A stretch of 64,000 nt of DNA, taken from positions 267,703,168 to 267,767,167 of the forward strand of contig OY282560.1 in the NCBI GenBank assembly GCA_958295665.1, written 5' to 3'. The DNA is from Tipula vernalis. Taxonomy: Eukaryota > Arthropoda > Insecta > Diptera > Tipulidae. The notes beneath the pieces are model-generated. The model had not been told where the DNA came from. It did no database searches and saw nothing but the letters and a program-made list of their open reading frames with translations. Below, one piece after another: positions 55,980 through 64,000 of this stretch (position 1 is the stretch's first letter; every line of letters starts with the position of its first letter). A program made the translations under genes and the position numbers.

Positions 55980-56382
55980 ATGGAAGCGCTAAAAGGAAAA
56001 AGAACCTATATTAGAGGCCAAATTACGCGTATCGAGAATTTCGCTCGTGTGATTAAAGACGATGTAAGCGTAGATGAATTGGCCATTAGATTGGAGGAAA
56101 TATATCAGTTGTATAAAGATTTCGTTGTTGTTGAGTACCAAATGATTGAACTGCCTGATGTCGCGCAAACTGACATAGAAAAATTCGACTCACAATACTA
56201 CTCAATAATTGCTAAATTACAAGGCCCTCTACGAAAGAGAAACGGCTGACTCAATCTCCGCCAAATCTAGAGCAAACACTAAATATGACTCAAACGCAAG
56301 TTATCGATTTTCGATTACCGCGTACTAATATTCCGCCTTTTGACGGAAATTGTAAAGAATATCAATCGTTTTTTGACCTTTT
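55980..56382 (+). pseudogene. BEL/Pao Gag, N-terminal part
   Basis: From the ATG at 55980: MEALKGKRTYIRGQITRIENF, a helical region, YQMIELPDVAQ, FDSQYYSIIAKLQ, then a stop near 56249. In another frame, IDFRLPRTNIPPFDGNCKEYQSFFDLFG, the start of the DUF1759 capsid region of BEL/Pao elements. Coding is cut at 56382 by solo LTR Y. The family is recognised from the L..I.LP.F.G....FFDLF pattern. Confidence 0.78.
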
Positions 56383-56396
56383 TGGTTGTGATGATA

Positions 56397-58109
56397 TGTA
56401 ACACTACGCATGGTCTGGAGGATATCCAAGTAAAAAAAAAAATTTGAAAACAAAAAAAAATTAAAGTTACTTTACAAAAAAAAATTATCCTCCAAATCAT
56501 GTATCGTGTTAATCAGAATTGGACCCACACAGGGACTCTAGAGCGGTGTTGCCGGCTAAGCTTCAGGGTGATGTCGTTGGGTTTCTAGAGTTTATGTGGG
56601 TCATATAAAACCGCGGGAAGGGGAGGGTGATTCTGAATACCTACCTATTCGGACACTTACCTGGCCCTAATTCATCCCATCGTTTATAAACTTAATTTCT
56701 CATTCTTCTTAAAAAAATCGCGTTGATGAGAGAAAATAAAAAAAAAAATGCTTCCTCTTCTTAAAACAAACTAATCAAAAAACACAATATATTTCAATAT
56801 AACCAAACAAACAAATGAAAAGGAAAACCCAAATGATTTTAGAACTATTTAAACATTACTTAACCTACCCTACTCTAGCTAAATTTAACCGTAATGGTGA
56901 TAAGAAAATTTAAAAATAAAAATAAAAAAAAATATAAAATATAAATCTTAAAATTTAAATCTTAATCAATATAAAAAAAAATTAACAACAAAAAAAAACT
57001 TCTCTATGTTGATCTTGTTGATGATGTTTTGATTATGATTTCCACGCGCGGTGTGGTGGTTTTTGCTTGCTTATTGAAATACAAAGTAATTTTTTCTAAT
57101 CCGTAATTATAATGTATACATGCATATATCCAAAGAAGTATCTTTATAAAAAAAAGGAATGTTTTGTTGTCTTATCCAAAACTTTCTGTTATCTAGATAA
57201 TTATATTAGTTTTATTCTTATATCGTTGTTGTATCTTCGAATTATGTTGTGCCTTATGTACTTATATGTAAAATTGGTACTCTTGTGTTTAAGATTTATT
57301 TATTCATCCAAAAACTCTATGAATGATTATATTTATAGACAAAACACTAAGATTTTTTTAAAAAACTTTTTATTCACAATACCAAATATTAATTTCACTT
57401 TAAAAAAAAACTTTTTTTTTTTTTTATATCATATCAATTAAACAACATACTCGTACGTGTATAATTACAAAACAATTCACTTTCAATCAATCATATTTTT
57501 ATAAATTTTTTTTGTTTTTAGAGACAGGAAATATAGAAATTCAGTTTTTTTGCATGCTGCTGTTTACATTTATATCCACTTTAATAATTTTATATTCAAA
57601 ATAACAAAAAAAAAAATTAACAACAACACAACTTCACTTATATTTATTATCAAAAAAAAAAAATAATTTTTAATAAATTTAATTTCATAAAAAAAACAAA
57701 ATCTTAATTAAACTTATTTAAATTCTAAAACTAAAAAAAAAAAAATAAAATAAAACCAGATCGGCTTTACTCTTAAAAATTTACTTCCAACTCCGTATTG
57801 TCGGTGCGATACACCAAGACCCGATGGTCTTGGTGCATCCGACCTGTTTCTTGATTTTTCTCCACTGACTCAAGAACAAAACAAAAAATTTTTATTTCAA
57901 TTCAATTATTTTTTTTTTCTCTTAACGGAAAAAGAATATCCAATTTAATTATTAGACTTACGGAGTTTACAAAAAAAAAAAATATGAAATTACAAAAATT
58001 TATAATGAATTATCGGATTACATTTTTTTTTTGCATAATTGAAAAAAAAGTGTGAGAATATTGAATTGAAATAAAAATTGTTGTGACAGCGTACACGTGC
58101 GCTGTTACA
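56397..58109 (+). mobile_element. X2: second, inverted copy of X (1,713 bp)
   Basis: Begins TGTAACACTACGCATGG and ends CACGTGCGCTGTTACA, flanked by a perfect GATA duplication (56393-56396 and 58110-58113). It is the inverse of X1 with moderate divergence and no nested inserts, so it serves as the empty-site reference for E2 and the hAT element. It holds a TATAAAA at about 56604-56610. No gene. Confidence 0.85.
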
Positions 58110-58973
58110 GATAGGTTAGAATTATCACCGCCAAATCAAATAAATAAACTTATATTGGTAAAGATAAATAGCAACCAACATTTATTTATATTTTCCACCG
58201 CCTTAGTATTTAATTCCAAATTCGTTAATTATGATTGAACTTAAAGAGCGAGATGACATAACATTTAATCGACGACAGCAATAGTATGTATCCGCATTGC
58301 TGTGTGAGGCGACACCTATATTTGAGTGGCGAATACACCACGCACTCGGTTCGCGAGATGTGGTGAGAAATATCAGAAACGCATCGAATCGTATTAGGCA
58401 ACGAGAAACAATGTGTTGAGTATATAAAGAAAATTGTTGATCCCGACTTGATCCGGCCCCTCCTTGCAAATTCGTGCCGGACGATCACTAACCACAGCGG
58501 CAAACATAGAACATTCCAGCCGCTTCGAAAATAAAACTAAGCGTACCAAGCAATTAGATTAAATTACAGTTAATTGCCGTATGAGCAGGATCCAAGCGGT
58601 ACTCCTAACCACTAGTTGTATGACAAAATACAACAATGAACAAAACTCAAGAATTATCGCAAACGTCCGCCGAGCTAGTAAGGTCGCTACTAGCTCTTGA
58701 TAAATATTATAACGAGATAAAAAATAAAAATTCTATGAAAAATAATAATTAAGGAATGTATATATTGTGACGGCGGCACCTAGTGTGTAATAGAATAATT
58801 TAAAATTAATAGCTCAATGTTAAACTGTTCTAAATGGAATTTTCCATGATAAAATTGTTGTACACTATTCTAACTAGAAAAATTATGAGCTTTCTAGAAG
58901 TTTGGTTTGTGTATATAAAAAGGCGAACGAAGTCGAATTGGATTATTCGTATTAGGAACGCATTAGAGTAAAC

Positions 58974-59999
58974 TTCGATCGGAAGTACGGCAGTGACCAC
59001 AAGCGGAAAATCTATCGTAAGGAATTGAAAAGCCGCTATCATAAGGGAGGAGAATCGCTACAGGAATTTTCATCGGCAATTGAGCGATTAGTACATCTAG
59101 CACATACCAGTACATCGGCCGATTATATGGAAAGGCTTAAAATTGACGCATTCATTGACGGCATTCGAGATCCAGAAACACGCAAGGCGATGATGCTATC
59201 ACCTAAGGCAACGTTCGTGAAAACCGTTGCGTTTGCGTTAATGATCGAGGCTGTGCAGAACTTCACCAGACCGTCATTATTTAGGTACAAAATAAATTCA
59301 AACACGAACGGCGGCATGGAGCGAATGGTACCGACAGTCGGAAGAGGCAGGCTTAGGTGTTGGAAATGTGACAAGTTGGGCCACACCTCAATGGACTGTC
59401 GGAGTGTTATACAGAGAAAGATGAGATCGCCACCTTTTATGCGGACAAATGCCGAACGGTCGGGACAAAGGTCTAGAAGCAGCGAGCGAAAATGTTGGGT
59501 ATGTAACAGGATTGGCCACATCTCGCGAGATTGTTTGGAAGCAAGAGGAAAGCGGCATGGATCACCATTTTCTGTGGAAAGAACACAAAGAGGAGAGCAG
59601 GAATCGGATGAGCGGATGGCAACAGTCGGTAAAGTGGAAAGGTTAGAAGTCAGTTTGAAGGAACCGAAGCTGGCTTCGCCGTCTGGTTGCCCCATAACAT
59701 TCATCCCTGTTACGAGTGAAGCACGAGGCGGAAGCAGCGTCACAGTTAGGGGCGGTGTTGATGGGAGGAGGTGTATTATTACGCTGGATACGGGAGCAAC
59801 CCACACAATTGTTCGGAAAGATTTGACCGCCGGAGCAGTGCAGCTGGTTGATGGGTTAAAATTAAGAATGGCAAATGGGGCGAGTGCAATGATTAAAGGA
59901 AAAAAGATTGTGAGCATAAGGATTGGCGAAACTGTTTCCCACACGAAGTTCTGGTCGCAGACATTGTGGACGAGGTTATTTTGGGGACGGACTTCATGA
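58974..59999 (+). pseudogene. gag: E5 Gag-protease fragment
   Basis: The frame is open from the LTR junction at 58974: FDRKYGSDHKRKIYRKELKSRYHKGGESLQEF, then FIDGIRDPETRKAMM, two CCHC zinc knuckles (CWKCDKLGHTSMDC and CWVCNRIGHISRDC) and a retropepsin with ITLDTGATHTIV near 59780. The protease frame then shifts near 59945-59966; the other frame gives DEVILGTDFMRMNGFVLDF, the C-terminal protease motif. The capsid start is missing. Gag with two knuckles distinguishes this element from E1, E2 and E3. Confidence 0.85.
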
Positions 60000-60199
60000 G
60001 GATGAATGGCTTTGTGTTGGATTTTGGACGAGGAATATTGGGCAGCAATAACATCAAACTGAAACTTAAATTTAACGGTATGGATGTGAGAGTAAGGCGA
60101 GTAACAATCAGCCATCGCGAGGAGCTGCCATCGAAATCTGAGACAATTGTTGAGGAGACCAATGACCACCAGGTGTGTGCGAAACGGAGTGCGAGTGTC

Positions 60200-60416
60200 G
60201 GACGACTGGATGAAAACTCGATATGCCATACGGGCAAATAGCCAAGGATTCCACGAAAGGCAATTGGTATGGCTTTACAACTCCCAACAAAAGAAGGAGG
60301 ATTCGTCGTCGAAAGAGCAGCCTACATGGACGGCACTCTACAGGACAAGAAAAGGACAAGGAGGTAAATCGAAGGTGGCGCTTTTAGACAGGTTTGGCCC
60401 TGTACAGAGGAGGTGA
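60200..60416 (+). pseudogene. E5 integrase C-terminal tail
   Basis: RYAIRANSQGFHERQLVWLYNSQQKK and KSKVALLDRFGPVQRR are the end of gypsy-type integrases (usually ANSKGFxEGxLVWLYNPxRxKG). It is fused to the protease-side sequence by the large deletion and ends with TGA at 60414-60416, before the polypurine tract. Confidence 0.8.
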
Positions 60417-60458
60417 CTTGAGTCCTGTTCGGAACGAACAAGCTTAGGTGGGGGGTAG

Positions 60459-60907
60459 TGTGACGGTGACACCTAGTGTGTAATAGAATAAGTTAAAATT
60501 AATAGCTCAATGTTAAACTGTTCTAAATGGAATTTTCCATGATAAAATTGTTCTACACTATTCTAACTAGAAAAATCATGAGCTTTCTAGAAGTTTGGTT
60601 TGTGTATATAAAAAGGCGAACGAAGTCGAATTGGATTATTCGTATTTGGAACGCGATAGAGTAAGCTCGTAAGATTATGAGTAATATTTGGTAAGCGATA
60701 GAGTAAAGATTAAAAAGGAATTAAAAAGTGAATTAAAAAGTGTTTTTGTGGAAATAAAAATTATAAGTGTACAGTAAAAATTTGAGAATAATTTATATAA
60801 AGTGATTTTGTGAATTTTTATTAATAAATTGTATTGAAATTGAATTGATTTAATTTTATTCACAATCCAGTGATACGAACCTTGATTGATAAGGCTAAAA
60901 CGTAACA
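60459..60907 (+). repeat. E5 3' LTR (~449 bp)
   Basis: Full-length by its TG...CA ends, with TATATAAAA near 60605 and an AATAAA further in. The first 209 bases match 58766-58973 with few differences. Confidence 0.85.
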
Positions 60908-61058
60908 ATAATAATAAAAAAATAGAAAAATAAATATTTAATTGTTTTTGTGTAATAAGTGAGTTTTCGAAACAAATCAGTAGTGCCGATGGAAATTCAC
61001 ACTTACCCCGTCGAGCATTTCCCATCGGGATCGTATCCACAATACGTACCCTCCTATA

Positions 61059-61860
61059 TGGTTCAGCAGTGCATGAAAATACAAACCTTTCTCCTGTGCA
61101 AAAGTTCCAGTATCTCAAAGGTATTTTGAGAGGAAAACCTCTTACATTTGCGCGGCATTTCACAACAAATGATGAAAATTATATGGAAGTATACCAAAAG
61201 CTGTGCAAAAAATACGATAAAAATCGTTATATAGTAGAATCTTACATTCAAACCTATTTCGGAAGAAAATTATCCAACATTTGAAAAGCTCTTAGCAGTT
61301 TTGGATAAACGAATGGATACGTTGCAAGGTGTAACTCCAGATAGTTCCAAATGGAATTCATCTAATGCAAGTAAAAATAAAGTGCCGCATTTAATTGCAA
61401 TGCACATTGCACCAGCAGTAACCTGTGCATTTTGTGGCAAGGATCACAAGTTATTCGATTGTGCCGGTTTTCTAGGTTTAGAAATACATCAACGGAGAGA
61501 ATATGTCAGGAAGCATTCCAGATGCTACAATTGCTTAAGTGACACACATCTGGTCTACCAGTGCAAATCAAAGAGAAAATGCAAGCTATGTAGCAAGAAG
61601 CACCACGAAATTCTACATTTAGAAGTCTCGCTTCCAACTGCACAAGTAGAATTGGAGAGTTATAATGGTGACTGGCAACGTTGTCGAGCACTACTTAACT
61701 CCGGCACAAACATCCTTCGTAACAGAGACTTATTTCCAGCGACTTGTAAGTATAAAATCCAGATTTAAGAATGACACTTACAAAGCAATCACGAAAGTAC
61801 TGATAGTTCAACCATCAATAGGAACCAAGGGTTTTGAAAAGTTTGAGCAATTTTAAGCTG
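61059..61860 (+). pseudogene. BEL/Pao Gag C-terminal part and protease, broken
   Basis: ENTNLSPVQKFQYLKGILRGKPL and RYIVESYIQTYF (DUF1759) are followed, after frame changes near 61250-61300, by FEKLLAVLDKRMDTL, a zinc segment CAFCGKDHKLFDCAGF and the BEL knuckles CYNCLSDTHLVYQCKSKRKCKLCSKKHHEILH. The protease motif is CRALLNSGTN; BEL proteases normally have DSG, so the catalytic Asp is Asn (AAC at 61697-61699). Further frames follow, with LADPNFNTEGKLDILIGSDLFFEL near 61855-61930. Confidence 0.8.
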
Positions 61861-62039
61861 GCAGATCCAAATTTTAACACGGAAGGTAAATTGGATATAC
61901 TGATTGGCAGTGATTTATTCTTCGAACTAATTTGTGAAGCCAAAGGGTATGTTCCACAATCGAAACTAATTGCTCACAATACAATGAAGTCGTTCCAGTC
62001 AATCTTCACTTGGATATCGATTCAACACTGCGAATATTC

Positions 62040-62785
62040 TAGGAGGTGAGGAGATCAGCATTTCCATTCCTTACACCGAAGAGGAGAAATTCTGTCTTGA
62101 ACACTACAGTAAAACATTGGCAAGATCAAAAGACGGAAAATATATTGTAAGTCAAGGTAGTTTTACGAAGTTTGGGAAATTCGAAAGCGATGGCGATAAA
62201 ACGAATGTAAAACTTAGAAAGAAGATTCGCGCGCGACAGTACATTTAAAAAGTAATATATTTTGTTCTTGGATGAGTACTTAAAACTGGGGCACATGCGA
62301 ATATCACGGGACATTACGCGTTGTGTTTGATGGGTCGGCCAAGACTACCAAAGACAATTCCCTAAACGAACAATTAGCGGTAGGACCAATGGTATAGTCA
62401 AGTTTACTGGAATTACTGCTCAGATTCAGGATCCACAAAATCGTTTTCACCGCCTATATTAAAAAAATGTTTCGGCAAGTTTGGGTAAATAAAATGGACA
62501 CCGAATATCAGAAAATGGTTTGGAGAAAAGAACCCCATGAAGATCTACAAGTCTACAAGTTAAGGTCCGTTACATATGGCACATCGTCCGCGAGCAACCC
62601 AGACGTTAAATCAACTTGCTTTAGATTATAAAACAAAATATCCAGAGGCTTCAAGGGTGGTAAAACGCAACTTCTACGTTGACGATCTGATGTCGGGAAC
62701 GAACAATCTGAAGAGCGCCAAATTGATTGTCCAGAAGTTAATAAGTTTAATGAGTGAAGGAGGATTTACTCTTCTTGTATCGTAT
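62040..62785 (+). pseudogene. BEL/Pao RT remnant
   Basis: Fragments read YTEEEKFCLEHYSKTLARSKDGKYIV (pre-RT), GTSSASNP-like then TRTLNQLALDYKTKYPEASRVVKRNFYVDDLMSGTNNLKSAKLIVQKL with the catalytic YVDD box near 62680. Many stops and shifts lie between, and much of RT is compressed or deleted. Homology stops at GGFTL near 62775; RNase H and integrase are not present. Confidence 0.75.
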
Positions 62786-64000
62786 TTTATGTTATATTTA
62801 AATTGTATAATTGCTTTATATATTATTCCTGTTATGTAAAACGATTATTAACCATACAATCAAATTCCTTAACCTATTGAGTTTTCTTGAAGCAAATGTA
62901 TAGTTTTGTACGTTTAGGTTTAGTTTTGGTGCGTTTAAGACGTTGTGTTCCCAACAGGGAAAACCGAAAGATTAAACATTTAAGTTTGTGGTGATTAACG
63001 TGTATAAAACTTTAACGTGAATTTAATATAGTTGGCGAATTTTTATATCCGTGAGGGATTTTCCATATACCAAGATTTGTGGTGATATAAAGTGCCGTTG
63101 AATAACACCGAATTCGTGAGTTGAGCAATATAAAGTACATACCGTATTTTGTACCAAAGCAGTATCAAACGGGTAAAGTAATACGCGGGATATTTAAAAA
63201 TAAGTGCTGCTGTTGTACGCAGTTTTGGCGAAGATCAAAGATAAAATCAGAACGGTTCTAAGATCACCGAATTCGTGAGTCGAGAAATATAAAGTACCGT
63301 ATTGTGTACCAAGGACGTTTGCGTGAAATTTAAAAATAATAGTTGCTGGATAGAGTTTTAATTTAGTGAAGATAAAAGATAAAACTAGAACGGTTCTTAT
63401 AGTTTGTTGTGTTTATATATGAAGTAAAGTTGTTCTGATTTTTGGGCTGAAAGTGAGGTTTGCTATTATATAACAAATTATTAAAAAAGTTTAACTGAGA
63501 TCAGTTAAAATTTTAAATTTTATTTTTAGTAAATGCACGATATTTTAACTATCGTTCATTCAAAACAGTTTTAACTATTTTAATAATTATGTTACATAAT
63601 TTGGTAAAAAAGGGAATATCATTCTCGTTACTCGTTCTCAATGTGTACCGGGCTTTACTGACTACGTATTTTAAACTGTACGTCACAAATATTGAAAAGT
63701 CGTTGAAAAGTAACCTCTTAAATTGAGTTTTCACCTAGCATCTATGAGGAAGTAGCGGAAGCTTCAAAATTAGAAAAGTTTAGTTTGAAAAGTCTTCTGA
63801 GGCACCCAGCATTATTCCCCAAATATGAATTATCATGAAAACATTGCGCGGTCGCAGAATGTTGTGACATCTAACAGATCGAATGACATTTCAATATCGT
63901 TAGAATGAAATCGCACTACATTCCGTACACTGGCAACAATAACCAATTTCGCCATATTTATGTGAAGTGACATCTCTCTTTGAATAGAAAAACTTTACCA
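62786..64000. other. Non-coding stretch with a diverged tandem duplication
   Basis: No gene recognised. The 63040-63405 interval is repetitive (see separate entry); the rest is AT-rich unique sequence to the window end. Confidence 0.5.
63040..63405. repeat. Diverged tandem duplication, ~160-bp unit
   Basis: CACCGAATTCGTGAG starts at 63106 and at 63265. Both copies continue with ATATAAAGTAC, CCGTATTxTGTACCAA, ATTTAAAAATAA, GATAAAA and AGAACGGTTCT. A partial earlier copy (GATATAAAGTGCCGTTGAAT) lies at about 63084-63104. Confidence 0.75.

Larger units (their letters stand above)
58766..60907 (+). mobile_element. E5: doubly deleted Ty3/gypsy derivative
   Basis: The right LTR is 60459-60907 (TGTGACGG...CGTAACA, TATA box at 60605-60612). 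The left LTR (58766-58973) matches only its first 208 bases and then runs directly into the middle of gag, so the rest of the LTR, the primer-binding site and the gag start are gone. A second deletion removes RT, RNase H and most of integrase. A polypurine tract AGGTGGGGGGTAG (60446-60458) precedes the right LTR. No clear target duplication (ATAT against ATAA). Confidence 0.85.
56387..61058. mobile_element. Y: solo LTR in the BEL element, itself split by X2 and E5
   Basis: A 4-bp duplication TGGT (56383-56386 and 61059-61062) bounds sequence starting TGTGATGATA. Its own parts are 56387-56396, 58110-58765 and 60908-61058 (about 0.8 kb). The middle part has a promoter-like TATATAAAG at 58421 and an AATAAA at 58530, in LTR order. 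The right end reads ...CCTCCTATA, not CA, so the LTR reading is tentative. Open stretches at 58203-58503 are probably spurious. Confidence 0.55.
55740..62785 (+). mobile_element. BEL/Pao LTR retrotransposon remnant, split by solo LTR Y
   Basis: The gag start is at 55980-56382, and gag resumes at 61059 after Y. Zinc knuckles, aspartic protease and pieces of RT follow to about 62785, where homology stops. No LTR was identified, so both ends are missing or unrecognised. Removing Y and one TGGT duplication joins FFDLFG to SAVHENTNLSPVQKFQYL, a normal BEL Gag junction. Confidence 0.8.

Noticed and set aside
57112..57441. Lys/Ile-rich frame of 109 codons in X2
   Set aside because: Low-complexity A/T translation; it is not preserved in X1.
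58203..58503. Two overlapping minus-strand frames of about 90 codons
   Set aside because: They lie in the promoter-bearing part of Y and have no recognisable motif; coding is not supported.
59123..60359. Long minus-strand frame of 368 codons
   Set aside because: It is antisense to E5 gag-protease, which has zinc knuckles and a DTGA motif on the plus strand.
60675..61163. Minus-strand frame of 162 codons
   Set aside because: It spans the E5 LTR, the end of Y and BEL gag antisense; it crosses element boundaries and has low complexity.

Overview
This window is eukaryotic repeat DNA, most likely from a higher fly (Diptera). It is AT-rich, has no bacterial-style operons, has spliced mini-genes with GT-AG introns, and carries a repeat mixture typical of flies: errantivirus-type Ty3/gypsy elements with env, R1, LOA and jockey-like LINEs, mariner, hAT, PIF/Harbinger and BEL/Pao. 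The species cannot be named from the sequence. I found no host single-copy gene, tRNA or rRNA. Almost every coding region is a transposable-element protein, and most are broken.

Layout. 1-895: 3' part of a mariner. 1940-11490: a 5'-truncated R1-type LINE (+), split inside its reverse transcriptase by errantivirus E1 (3317-10297, minus; LTRs of 531 bp with one difference; CGCG target duplication). 11843-14501: a DNA transposon with ~460-bp terminal inverted repeats (UT2). 15260-37677: a second unclassified DNA transposon (UT1, 33-bp TIRs, spliced transposase-like gene). UT1 is split by X1, an LTR-like element (17086-36243). X1 in turn holds errantivirus E2 (17866-31570, plus), which holds a CsRn1-like gypsy element E3 (18392-24741, minus). 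X1 also holds a hAT element (31817-35665) with its own inserted TIR element. 37682-41458: a PIF/Harbinger element with both of its genes. 42663-49492: remnant of a third DNA transposon (UT3) carrying a palindromic MITE and a full-length LOA LINE (43426-48886, minus). 49800-51890: jockey-like LINE remnant. 53786-55735: another LINE remnant. 55740-62785: a decayed BEL/Pao element split by a solo LTR (Y). Y holds a second, inverted copy of X (X2) and a doubly deleted gypsy derivative (E5). 63040-63405: diverged tandem duplication.

The nesting gives a relative insertion order: UT1 before X1 before E2 before E3; X1 before hAT before its inserted element; BEL before Y before X2 and E5. Target-site duplications close most boundaries exactly, and several interrupted reading frames become continuous when the insert and one duplication copy are removed.

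The two most interesting signals are in the 5' leaders of the errantiviruses. E1 has repeated small hairpins with a constant loop (CGGTTTA in element sense) and stems that differ but stay paired; one contains the gag start codon. E1 and E2, with unrelated leaders, each carry a tiny upstream exon encoding a hydrophobic signal-peptide-like start, followed by a consensus splice donor whose phase matches a consensus acceptor at the start of env. All splice, RNA-structure and family-level claims here are read by eye and not verified by search or transcript data.
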